From positions 10,135,001 to 10,199,000 of the forward strand of contig JASXTE010000007.1 in the NCBI GenBank assembly GCA_030280995.1: a stretch of DNA of 64,000 bases, given 5' to 3'. Below the pieces are notes generated by a model. It was not told the origin of the DNA and made no database searches. It saw only the letters and a program-made list of their open reading frames with translations. The position numbers were made by a program, and so were the translations under genes. Source of the DNA: Hemileia vastatrix. Its lineage: Eukaryota > Basidiomycota > Pucciniomycetes > Pucciniales > Zaghouaniaceae. How positions within the stretch are numbered: the stretch's first letter is position 1; the number at the start of each line of letters is the position of its first letter. This document shows, one piece after another, positions 19,171 through 28,346 of the stretch.

Positions 19171-20306
19171 TGTCGGTCAGTCGTCTAGAAGAGATAAGAA
19201 AAGAGGGAAGAAATGAGAGGAGGAGAAGGAGGAAAGGAGTATGGGTAATAAAAGAAATAAAATTTAATAAAATTATTTAATTTATTGAGAGAAGGCAACA
19301 ATGAGTGAGCTGAGAAGAGACAACAAATTGGTTTTATAAATATTATTATTATTTAAGTAAGAGTTCTGCACGGCAAACAATATAGTTACTATCAGACTTA
19401 AGGCAACCTTTAATTTGTTATATAGACTTTTAATTAGAATTGTATTACTAATAAAAAAAATATAAACGTAGTAAAATAGTTTTTAATTTGTTGAGTGTAT
19501 AATAAGTGATAAGGCTACAGGGGATTATCCAAGGCCCTTTTATAGGCAATGGGTCCTCTGAAGCGCTACTATATCAGTAAATACAATGATTAGAAAGGAA
19601 TAAAACAAACATATCAAAAGAGTAAATGAAACATAACAATATAGAGAAAAACATGAAACAAATAATTAAAAACCCAATTAAGAATCCAATTTCCCCGCCA
19701 TTAATCCCCAAATCAGTAAGTGACAATAGTGAATAACTAAACAAGATTGGAAACATAGGAACTATGAGAAATATAATTCCCAACAGATGGTACATTCTGA
19801 TTAGAGGACATTTTAAGTGAAACAAAAAATAATTTGACGCAACAAAACAAGCAATTAATCTCAATTTAGTCCAAATTAATTTATTTGTTTTTTCTAACAC
19901 AATTAAGGGTCAAAAGAAGCGTCCTTAATAATTGTTTAGTATCATATGAGAGGTATTAGTTAATATATAAATTTAAGTAATTAATTTAAATATATTATAA
20001 ATCAAATTTACACTTGTAATTATAATATATGTTTTTTAATTAATTAAATATAAATTTATAATTATTAAATACATAAAAATGCGCCATTATTTGTAGAATA
20101 TATTATATTATGCTCAATTTAATTGTATATAAAAATATATATAACCAATAAATTTAATGTAACATTTGTATATAATAAAATTCTTATATAATTTCATTAT
20201 GCAATAAAATATTAAGTTATATTCATTAAATACAAGTCTTACCCACTCTTTAAGGTTTTATAATTTATATATCATTTACTGGACTCCTGGAATAGCCTGG
20301 CTGACA
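19171..20306 (-). mobile_element. 3' LTR of element A
   Basis: Plus-strand ends TGTCGGTCAG and CTGACA. Carries the TATA motif at 19537-19544 and the hydrophobic frame at 19574-19900. Confidence 0.95.
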
Positions 20307-20318
20307 CTCCCTCACTCT
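20307..20318 (-). promoter_or_regulatory. Polypurine tract of element A
   Basis: AGAGTGAGGGAG in element sense, immediately next to the 3' LTR. Identical in element D (44340-44351). Confidence 0.85.
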
Positions 20319-20339
20319 AAAAAAACAATAAAAAAAATG

Positions 20340-23300
20340 CTAAGATTTTTTCTTTTTGTATTTTTTCAACAGAGCAGGCAGATTTGAAATTTCTTTGCCA
20401 GGTATCCATGCATCATGTTCAGATGATTTGTTCTTATATCTCAATAAATATTCAGTACCTCTTTCAGAAGTGATAATTCTATCATTGAGAATTTTATCAA
20501 TTTCTGCTGTTTCTGTGACTTCCTGAGGGTTCTTCTTAGGTCTTCCTCTTCTTTTTGGAAATAAGTCACTGTTGGAAGTATAAGGTTTAAGCAAAGAAAT
20601 GGGAAAGACAGGATGTTTCCTATCATATGGAGAATACAATACAACTTCTACTGCATTATCACCAACCATTCTTTTAACAACAAATGGTCCTACAAAAGGA
20701 TCTTTTAATTTGTGGTTACCTTGTAAATTGAAATGGACAGTAGAGATCAACACTTCATCACCCTTGTTAAATGTGTATTCTTTATGGGATTTATCCCATC
20801 TTTTCTTTTCATATTCAAATGCTTTATCAATACAACTCTGAGCATGTTTTCTGCATAGCTGTTGCATTTGCATAAAAGATTTTACACCAGGGTGTAGTTC
20901 CAACTTAGGTAATTTATTATTGAGAATCTGAGCAGGAGTGTTTGGGACATAACCTAACCAAAGCTCAAAAGGCTTTTTCTCAGTGACAGAATGAACAGTG
21001 CTATTATATGCAAATTCAAGACCAGGCAAAAGAGTGACCCAATCATGAGTAAATCTGTCATTATCTTTATATTCTAAACCAAAGGCACAATACCTTCTAA
21101 TCATATCTTCCAGAGTTTGAATCATTCTTTCAGCTAGACCATCAGTCTGAGGATGATGAGCTGTAGACAATTTTAACTCACAGCCACAAATATCCATCAA
21201 AGAGGTCCAAAACTCAGAAGTGAATTTTGGATCTCTATCAGAGATAATGGCTTTTGGAAAACCAATAATATTAAACATGTAAGACCACCATAAGAAAGCT
21301 AATTCCTTGGTGGATACATCTTTGTGGGTTGGAATAAATTTGCACATTTTTGTGAATCTATCAACTATTACCCAACAAGAGTTAAAGCTGTCTTTACCTG
21401 CAACAGGAAGACCAGTGACAAAATCCATATTAATGATTTGCCAGGGAGCACTAGGTGCTTCAATATGTTGTAATAACCCTGCTCTCTTACCTGTTAACCT
21501 TTTAGATTTTTGGCAGGAATCACAAGATTCAACATATAATTTTGTGTCTTCAGACATATTAGCCCACCATGCAGTGTTTTTGATTCTAATCAATGTTTTT
21601 TCAAGATCAAAATGACCAGCTAATATGTCATCATGACAAAGTTTGAGGATAGTTTCTTTCATTGAAGGAGGAATAACAATTACATTGGTAAGCTTCCTTC
21701 TATAATATATATAACCATCTTCAATAGAAAACTTTCCTTTATTTAAAGCATTTTGGTATTTTGCAGGAAGAGTTTTTATTAATGCTTGAATTGAAGCATT
21801 CTTAGGATCATTCAAGATAGTAACTAATTTATTTAAGTCAGAATCTTTATCATATGAATCCAGTATTAACTGTAATAACTCTTCTTCCATATCAACTATA
21901 AATATACCATGTATATGAACAGTGTCATCCTCAGGTACATAAGCAGGATTGGAGTCATTATTTGGCAGAGGCAATCTGGAGAGCATATCAACATTAGAGT
22001 GAACATTTCCAGCTCTGTGGATAATAGTCATCCTTCCTCTGTATTCCTGAACAGCAAGTTGCCACCTGAACATATGTCTGTTAGGTGTTTTGAGGTTTAA
22101 GAGAGATTTCACAGCACTACAGTCAGTTACCAACTCAAATTTTTGGTCATCCAAGTAGTAATGAAGTTTCTCAAGAGCCCAAACACCTGCTAAGCACTCC
22201 AATTGAGTGGCACCATATTTCAATTCACTATTCCTTAAGGTTCTTGAAATATAACAAATTACAACCTCTGAGGATTTATCATTAATAATTTGCTTTTGGT
22301 GAAGGGCAGCACCCAGACCAATAAAGCTAGCATCTGTATAAAGTACAAATGGCTTGTTAAAATCTGGGAGAGCCAATATAGGGGCTGTCATTAAGCAATT
22401 TTTCAATGTATTAAAAGCTTTCTGACAGTCATCATTCCAGAGAAAAGCAACATCTTTTCTGGTTAGTTTTGTAAGAGGCAAGGCTATGACCTGATAATTT
22501 TTAATATATTGTCTATAATAGCCACACATACCCAAAAAACTTTGGATTTCTCTTACAGAAGTTGGTGCTTTAACATTTTGAATGGCAGCAACTTTATTAT
22601 GGTCTACACAAATTTGTAAGCCTGACACAACATGGCCAAGGACTTTCAAAGATTGAAAACCAAATTTACACTTTTTTAAAGATAAGGTCATATTGATTTC
22701 ATCCATTTTTTGGAAAACTCTATTCAAGTGAATCATATGTTCATCAAAAGTTTTAGAAAAAACAATAATATCATCAATATAAACCATGAGCCAACCTTCA
22801 ATAATTTCTTGATGGAAAGTGTTATCCATGACTTTCTGGAAAACTGAAGGAGCATTTTTAGGGCCAAATGGCATCCTAACATACTTATATATTCCCATAT
22901 GAGTAGCAATAAGCAAAAAATTTTGAGAATTTTTCTCAACTGGAACTTGATGATAACCTTTATTACCATCCAGACAACTAATAAATTTTGCACCTTGCAA
23001 GGTAGCATGTATTGAATTAATTCTGGGTAAAGGATAAATATCATCAACAGTATAAGTATTTAAAGCTCTGTAATCTCCACATAATCTAGCTTTATCTTTT
23101 TCATATGAAATCAAGACTGGGGAGATGACACAATATTTGGGGGTGACATTCACTTTCTCAATGATATTCATTTTCAATAATGTTTCAATATTATCTTCAA
23201 TATCTTTTCTTTTTGATGGAGAAGCAGGATATGGTTTTTTCTTAAGGGAAGGAGGAATATCACTCAAATTACAGGATAAGGTAATTTTCATTTCTTCCTG

Positions 23301-23384
23301 AACAATTCCCAAGACATGAGAACCATGAGAAAAAGCCATAGGGAAAAGAGGTAATAGAGGTAACAATAGAATCTTTTTGTTCAT
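20340..23384 (-). CDS. Pol of element A: RT, RNase H, integrase, chromodomain
   Basis: 1014 residues from the first in-frame ATG, though that start is probably not used: the true reading should continue from gag-protease, and a single extra base separates the frames. RT has D139 in CLDGNKGYHQ and the YIDD motif at 202-205. RNase H has LYTDASF at 348-354. Integrase has H584, H591, C621, C624 and catalytic D654, D716 and E752 (D to E 36 apart). The last about 55 residues form a chromodomain (EYLLRYKNKSSEHDAWIPG), which in this lineage is thought to guide insertion to chromatin. All key residues seem present. It overlaps the end of the gag-protease frame by 116 bp. Confidence 0.93.
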   Translation of the reverse strand: MNKKILLLPLLPLFPMAFSHGSHVLGIVQEEMKITLSCNLSDIPPSLKKKPYPASPSKRKDIEDNIETLLKMNIIEKVNVTPKYCVISPVLISYEKDKARLCGDYRALNTYTVDDIYPLPRINSIHATLQGAKFISCLDGNKGYHQVPVEKNSQNFLLIATHMGIYKYVRMPFGPKNAPSVFQKVMDNTFHQEIIEGWLMVYIDDIIVFSKTFDEHMIHLNRVFQKMDEINMTLSLKKCKFGFQSLKVLGHVVSGLQICVDHNKVAAIQNVKAPTSVREIQSFLGMCGYYRQYIKNYQVIALPLTKLTRKDVAFLWNDDCQKAFNTLKNCLMTAPILALPDFNKPFVLYTDASFIGLGAALHQKQIINDKSSEVVICYISRTLRNSELKYGATQLECLAGVWALEKLHYYLDDQKFELVTDCSAVKSLLNLKTPNRHMFRWQLAVQEYRGRMTIIHRAGNVHSNVDMLSRLPLPNNDSNPAYVPEDDTVHIHGIFIVDMEEELLQLILDSYDKDSDLNKLVTILNDPKNASIQALIKTLPAKYQNALNKGKFSIEDGYIYYRRKLTNVIVIPPSMKETILKLCHDDILAGHFDLEKTLIRIKNTAWWANMSEDTKLYVESCDSCQKSKRLTGKRAGLLQHIEAPSAPWQIINMDFVTGLPVAGKDSFNSCWVIVDRFTKMCKFIPTHKDVSTKELAFLWWSYMFNIIGFPKAIISDRDPKFTSEFWTSLMDICGCELKLSTAHHPQTDGLAERMIQTLEDMIRRYCAFGLEYKDNDRFTHDWVTLLPGLEFAYNSTVHSVTEKKPFELWLGYVPNTPAQILNNKLPKLELHPGVKSFMQMQQLCRKHAQSCIDKAFEYEKKRWDKSHKEYTFNKGDEVLISTVHFNLQGNHKLKDPFVGPFVVKRMVGDNAVEVVLYSPYDRKHPVFPISLLKPYTSNSDLFPKRRGRPKKNPQEVTETAEIDKILNDRIITSERGTEYLLRYKNKSSEHDAWIPGKEISNLPALLKKYKKKKS

Positions 23385-26300
23385 TAGTCAAATGATCACC
23401 AAAAGAAGCGGTATTTATTTCATGTAATAAATCATCCATTTCAGTTGTTGTTCTACCTTTACATTGGGTCAGTGAGTTACAAGATTTCAACAAATGCCCA
23501 GAAGGTTTAGGAGAAGAAATTTTGAATTTTCTTTTCCCATTCATTCCTAAGGTAAAGCAATTATTTGCTGGGTCCAGTTTCACACCAAACATGGTTAAAA
23601 TATCATTTCCCATAATAAACCAATTGCTCAAATTATCATTTTTCATGACAACAAACTCACAAATAGCTCTGACAAAACCACCATTATATTTGAAGAATAC
23701 AGAGGTTTTGTATTTGCCAATAGGAAATAAGGTAGAACCATACCCTCTCCATTTTTCAGAAGTTATAGGCAATAATTTACTTAAATATTCCTTATCCACT
23801 GAAGCCAAAGCTTTTTCAGATACTACACTTCCTCCAGCACCAGAATCAAGAACTACATCAACATTTTTACCATTAATGATAACAGGTGCCTTTAAAGGGG
23901 ATATGGGAATAGAATTGTTAGTAATATCTTTAATTATCTCAGCATTTTCTACTGAAGATAAATTCAATACACAATCTTCAGATATATTATTTAAATAATG
24001 GACATCATGTTCCAACATTAAAACATCTTTAACAGATTCATTGTCATAGGAGATATTACTTTCACAGTCACTGGAAGAATTATTGACATCAAGTTCAATT
24101 TCATCAGTGTCTTCATTTTGTTCAACAAGATGAATTTTCTTGTCACAAACATGACCCTTCTGCCACGGTTTGTTACATTTATAACAAGTATTTGTTGCAT
24201 ATTTTTTAGGTGCAACTGGGGCAGAGGGTTTACCAGATTTTTCTGGGAGCTTTATAGAAGGTTTATTCTGATCATTATAAGATTTACTAAGGTAATTCTT
24301 TGGTTCATATCTATGGTTGAGTAGTACTTCATTACAGATATTAATGAAAGAAGAATTTTCCCTTACATGCTCAGTTCTGGCAACAATCAAATCCCTAAGA
24401 GAATTTGGTAATTTATACAAGATTTTATCTCTCCAAATATCATAATCCATCTTTGGATCAATTGCTCTAAGAATTTTAGTTATTTTCATCAGAAAAACAA
24501 TGGGCTTTTCAACAGAGGAGGATACATATCTAGTATTCTCATACAGTCTTTGCTGAGCTAACCTGAATTTTGAACCACCAAACTGATTCTCAATCAAGGA
24601 TTTCCAATCATTCCATGTATAATGATTGTTATCTAAGAGGACAGATTCATACCACATCAAGGCTACATTGGAAAATAAAGAAATTAGCTTAGAAACAATT
24701 TCCTCATCAGGTAGTTTATAAGATCTCTTTAAATTATCAATTCTCTGGATAAAGTGTTGCCAATCAGAGGAAGAATCACCATCAAAGGTAGGATATTGGT
24801 CTAACTTAGGCCAATTTTTCTGACTACTGGGATGGTCCACTTTTTGGTTTGAATTATTCATTAGTAATAATTCCTGAAGTTTAGCCAGGTGTTCAGAAAT
24901 TTCATTATTTACAGAAACAGCTGGTGCATGATCATCACAAGATTTTTTGCTAGTAGCAAAAGATTTTACAGACTCATTGTCAGTTTGTTTAATGGTTGAA
25001 ATATGAGGAAGAAAGGATGAATTTTGTTCAGGTTTTTTCCCTTTATTTTTATGCAGCTTATTTGCAGAAATCTCATTTAATTCATTATTGATGGTTAAGG
25101 TTGAAAACTTTTCTTGTAGGTCAGACACATAGTTTCTTATTCTTGGAATTTCAGACATCTGGTCATTTACTTTTGCAAGAGATAGAACATTTCTGTCCTC
25201 AGAAACTGAGTGTTTGGTACTTAGTGCATGGAAATCATTTCTTAGCTTCTTAAACTCATTTTGTAGAGATTTTATTTCATTTTTGAATGAATAATTTTCC
25301 TCAATAAGGGGTTTCAATTCACTCAAGGTCTTATGTAGACTGATATTTCTATCTGAGATAGCTCTATGGTCACTTCTTATTTGTTTTTGTTGACTAAGAA
25401 CAATATTTAAGGTTTCTTTGATTTTTAAATAAGCTGTATCTTGTACAGAAGAACTCACTTTACATTGCAAGTGTAAATTATTTAATCTATCATTTTCATG
25501 GATTAACACGTCTCTCACATGTTTGTCTTTCACAATATTAAAATCAAGGGTATCTTTCAATATTTCCTCAGAAGTTTTTTCAATTAAGTTATAGATTTCA
25601 GGGGGAACAGAATCATTTTTAATTGCAAGAGAAGGATTAATTAAAGATGTAGAAGTTAAATGTAAAGGTTCATCAAATGACAATTTGCTAATTACATCAA
25701 TAGGGCTACTAGTTACAGGAAGCTGTCTTTTAACAGGTTTAACTGTTCTTTCACCATGTTCAATAATATTACCTGCAGAAGAAGATTTATTAGAAAACAT
25801 ACCCAAGTGACTATCAACCAAATTACTTACCATGGCAGAGGAGGAAACTTCCCCTGGGACTGGGTTTGGGATTGTGCTTGGGCCTTCTTTCTCCTGCTTT
25901 GTTGGTAGGGATGAGGAGGTGGATGGAAATTGGGTGTTCTGGATGGGCCAGGCTGATGATGAGGAGGGTGTTGCACATTCTGTTGGTAGTGACTCATTAG
26001 ATAATCCCATTTCCATTGCTCTACTTCCATAATATTTGGATTTTGGATGGTTGAGCTGGGTGGCTGTGAAGGTTGAGCCTGAAATTGAAGCTGATTGGGA
26101 GGCAATTGAGGAGGGGCCTGGGCCTGAATCTGGTTCCTGAGTTCTTGGACCTGATCCCACAATGTGTCTACCTTTGCTTTGTACGTCATATTTTCTGTCT
26201 TCAACTCTTTTATATGACTGGATAGGTTGCTGATTTGTTGTGGCAGAGGAAGCTTTTTTATTTTGAAGCCTTTTGGAAGACCTTCTTGAGGCACTAGAGG

Positions 26301-26508
26301 CTTTACTTCCTTCTGTGGTACTGGGGGAAGGGGGTTTGGTTTGTTTGCATTTCCTGTCATTTCCACATCCTGCAGTATGTGAATTTTTTGTGTTAGCATA
26401 AGATTTTTTATGACCAACTTTAGAAGAACTTACAGTGTCAGCATCATAGTCAATTTCTATCTCATCTACTTGCATGTTATCCATTTTTTCTGCCAAATTG
26501 TTGGACAT
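23269..26508 (-). CDS. Gag-protease of element A (unspliced reading)
   Basis: The frame is open from 26580, but ATG 26508 (MSNNLAEKMDNMQ) matches the start in D and is chosen. Domains in order: Ser/Pro/Gln-rich N-terminal third, a long helical region, a capsid-like region (FDGDSSSDWQHFIQRIDN), a zinc knuckle of the chromovirus form (CYKCNKPWQKGHVC, about residues 774-787), and an aspartic protease with DSGA at about 888. The frame ends in unrelated residues after a run of three C's where element D has two; D reads straight into RT. This is either a mutation or, less likely, a programmed shift. Overlapping frame and introns are listed separately. Confidence 0.88.
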   Translation of the reverse strand: MSNNLAEKMDNMQVDEIEIDYDADTVSSSKVGHKKSYANTKNSHTAGCGNDRKCKQTKPPSPSTTEGSKASSASRRSSKRLQNKKASSATTNQQPIQSYKRVEDRKYDVQSKGRHIVGSGPRTQEPDSGPGPSSIASQSASISGSTFTATQLNHPKSKYYGSRAMEMGLSNESLPTECATPSSSSAWPIQNTQFPSTSSSLPTKQEKEGPSTIPNPVPGEVSSSAMVSNLVDSHLGMFSNKSSSAGNIIEHGERTVKPVKRQLPVTSSPIDVISKLSFDEPLHLTSTSLINPSLAIKNDSVPPEIYNLIEKTSEEILKDTLDFNIVKDKHVRDVLIHENDRLNNLHLQCKVSSSVQDTAYLKIKETLNIVLSQQKQIRSDHRAISDRNISLHKTLSELKPLIEENYSFKNEIKSLQNEFKKLRNDFHALSTKHSVSEDRNVLSLAKVNDQMSEIPRIRNYVSDLQEKFSTLTINNELNEISANKLHKNKGKKPEQNSSFLPHISTIKQTDNESVKSFATSKKSCDDHAPAVSVNNEISEHLAKLQELLLMNNSNQKVDHPSSQKNWPKLDQYPTFDGDSSSDWQHFIQRIDNLKRSYKLPDEEIVSKLISLFSNVALMWYESVLLDNNHYTWNDWKSLIENQFGGSKFRLAQQRLYENTRYVSSSVEKPIVFLMKITKILRAIDPKMDYDIWRDKILYKLPNSLRDLIVARTEHVRENSSFINICNEVLLNHRYEPKNYLSKSYNDQNKPSIKLPEKSGKPSAPVAPKKYATNTCYKCNKPWQKGHVCDKKIHLVEQNEDTDEIELDVNNSSSDCESNISYDNESVKDVLMLEHDVHYLNNISEDCVLNLSSVENAEIIKDITNNSIPISPLKAPVIINGKNVDVVLDSGAGGSVVSEKALASVDKEYLSKLLPITSEKWRGYGSTLFPIGKYKTSVFFKYNGGFVRAICEFVVMKNDNLSNWFIMGNDILTMFGVKLDPANNCFTLGMNGKRKFKISSPKPSGHLLKSCNSLTQCKGRTTTEMDDLLHEINTASFGDHLTNEQKDSIVTSITSFPYGFFSWFSCLGNCSGRNENYLIL
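25773..25830 (-). other. Candidate second intron in gag of element A
   Basis: 58 nt, starting GTAAGTAATT and ending TTCTTCTGCAG, with TTCTAATAA as a possible branch site. D has the same 58-nt interval with TACTAAT and ACAG. Its removal does not lengthen the alternative frame, because the stop forms either way, so its purpose is unclear. Confidence 0.45.
25827..26508 (-). CDS. Predicted spliced, overlapping-frame protein of element A
   Basis: Exon 1 is 26508-26434 and exon 2 is 26369-25827, joined across a 64-nt intron that shifts the frame by one. The product would be about 205 residues. It has the acidic N-terminus of Gag, a predicted coiled coil (ISNLSSHIKELKTEN, KVDTLWDQVQELRNQ), a Pro/Gln-rich stretch, EQWKWDYLMSHY, and the ending GKFPPLPW. 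The same frame, intron and ending are found in element D, with one internal stop there. By eye this frame is at least as well conserved between A and D as the overlapping Gag frame. Function is unknown; a coiled-coil accessory or assembly protein is a guess. Confidence 0.6.
26370..26433 (-). other. Candidate 64-nt intron in gag of element A
   Basis: Starts GTAAGTTCTT, contains TGCTAACA as branch site and ends ACTGCAG. D has a 64-nt interval at the same place (GTGAGT, TGCTAACA, TTCAG). The length is 1 more than a multiple of 3, so splicing switches the frame. Confidence 0.65.
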
Positions 26509-27204
26509 ACTAGTGGGAAGATTTATATTTACTTTGTACTTTATAAAAAAATAATCAAAGTTAGTCAATAATTGCTCCAAATAATATAAAAATTTTTTTT
26601 AATAAATTAAATTATAGAAAAAATAACTTTCAATATAAAGTAATAATTAAAAAATTAATTTTTTAAAAAAAATGGATTTCAAGTTTAAATTGGGAATAAC
26701 AAGTAAGTTAATTCAACCAATTAATTACCAATATTAAATATGGCAATATATTGGGACTAAGCACAATGTACTTTTAGTCAACCAAAATTAACAATAATTA
26801 ATAATAAAAAAAAATTAAATTAATAATTCAATTTGTATTAATAATAATGTCAATTCTTCTAGGACTAAGAGGATTTAACACTCTATAATGGTCAACTAGG
26901 AAAAAAAAAAAAAATTTTTTTAAAAATTGAACACTTACACTCAGTGAATCAGCAATTAAGCCACAATCACTGTTATTGCAATAAAAATATAGTAATATGA
27001 GTGAGAGGCGCAAAGGTGAAGTTACTATAGTGATCGAAAAATCACTTCAAAATAATATAAAAATTAATATTATATAAACCTAAAATGTCGAACCCAAGTT
27101 CGAAACACAGTCGCGGCAAAAGTTTCGTTTTGCTAGGTGGTCCGTGCGTTTTGTCGTTCGTCGCCAGGCTTCGATCGTCGTCGTCGTTTGGAAAGGCCCT
27201 CAGT
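26509..27204 (-). other. 5' leader of element A
   Basis: AT-rich leader between 5' LTR and gag. Next to the LTR, AGGGCCTTTCC and following bases are shared with D, but I could not match a known tRNA primer. About 85-110 bp inside, a block holds AAGTTCGAAACACAGTCGCGG and, further on, a 6-bp hairpin AGTGAT/ATCACT. D has both in the same order. Read on the plus strand this looks like a degenerate tRNA T-arm. Confidence 0.5.
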
Positions 27205-27570
27205 TGTCGGTCAGTCGTCTAGAAGAGATAAGAAAAGAGGGAAGAAATGAGAGGAGGAGAAGGAGGAAAGGAGTATGGGTAATAAAAGAAATAAAATTTA
27301 ATAAAATTATTTAATTTATTGAGAGAAGGCAACGATGAGTGAGCTGAGAAGAGACAACAAATTGGTTTTATAAATATTATTATTATTTAAGTAAGAGTTC
27401 TGCGCGGCAAACAATATAGTTACTATCAGACTTAAGGCAACCTTTAATTTGTTATATAGACTTTTAATTAGAATTGTATTACTAATAAAAAAAATATAAA
27501 CGTAGTAAAATAGTTTTTAATTTGTTGAGTGTATAATAAGTGATAAGGCTACAGGGGATTATCCAAGGCC

Positions 27571-27578
27571 CTTTTATA
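27571..27578 (-). promoter_or_regulatory. TATA box of element A 5' LTR
   Basis: TATAAAAG followed by GGCCTTGG on the minus strand. Element D has TATATAAG at the matching place. It should set the start of the genomic RNA. Confidence 0.6.
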
Positions 27579-27607
27579 GGCAATGGGTCCTCTGAAGCGC
27601 TACTATA

Positions 27608-27934
27608 TCAGTAAATACAATGATTAGAAAGGAATAAAACAAACATATCAAAAGAGTAAATGAAACATAACAATATAGAGAAAAACATGAAACAAATAAT
27701 TAAAAACCCAATTAAGAATCCAATTTCCCCGCCATTAATCCCCAAATCAGTAAGTGACAATAGTGAATAACTAAACAAGATTGGAAACATAGGAACTATG
27801 AGAAATATAATTCCCAACAGATGGTACATTCTGATTAGAGGACATTTTAAGTGAAACAAAAAATAATTTGACGCAACAAAACAAGCAATTAATCTCAATT
27901 TAGTCCAAATTAATTTATTTGTTTTTTCTAACAC
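27608..27934 (-). CDS. Hydrophobic 108-aa frame within the LTR of element A (doubtful)
   Basis: An open frame in U3, sense orientation, present in all three LTRs of this family (also 19574-19900 and 39804-40130, one residue different). It has two or three strongly hydrophobic stretches (IIFLIVPMFPILFSYSLL, IGFLIGFLIICFMFFSILL), as in a membrane protein. The copies are too similar for their openness to prove selection, and D has no clear counterpart. It may be chance in AT-rich DNA. Confidence 0.25.
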   Translation of the reverse strand: MLEKTNKLIWTKLRLIACFVASNYFLFHLKCPLIRMYHLLGIIFLIVPMFPILFSYSLLSLTDLGINGGEIGFLIGFLIICFMFFSILLCFIYSFDMFVLFLSNHCIY

Positions 27935-28346
27935 AATTAAGGGTCAAAAGAAGCGTCCTTAATAATTGTTTAGTATCATATGAGAGGTATTAGTTAATAT
28001 ATAAATTTAAGTAATTAATTTAAATATATTATAAATCAAATTTACACTTGTAATTATAATATATGTTTTTTAATTAATTAAATATAAATTTATAATTATT
28101 AAATACATAAAAATGCGCCATTATTTGTAGAATATATTATATTATGCTCAATTTAATTGTATATAAAAATATATATAACCAATAAATTTAATGTAACATT
28201 TGTATATAATAAAATTCTTATATAATTTCATTATGCAATAAAATATTAAGTTATATTCATTAAATACAAGTCTTACCCACTCTTTAAGGTTTTATAATTT
28301 ATATATCATTTACTGGACTCCTGGAATAGCCTTGGCTGACACCCAC

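Larger units (their letters stand above)
19171..28341 (-). mobile_element. Element A: full-length chromovirus (Ty3/Gypsy), 9171 bp
   Basis: Two LTRs of 1136 and 1137 bp flank gag, protease, RT, RNase H, integrase and a chromodomain. The exact target duplication CCCAC lies at 19166-19170 and 28342-28346. LTR differences are very few, so insertion was recent. One base change at the gag-pol junction breaks the frame. A solo LTR of the same family is at 39400-40536 and a related family is element D. Confidence 0.97.
27205..28341 (-). mobile_element. 5' LTR of element A
   Basis: 1137 bp, differing from 19171-20306 at only a few positions, including one extra T near the end (CCTTGGCTGACA). Confidence 0.95.

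Noticed and set aside
23269..23384. Programmed frameshift between gag-protease and pol in element A
   Set aside because: Element D reads through in one frame, so a simple one-base insertion explains the difference better.
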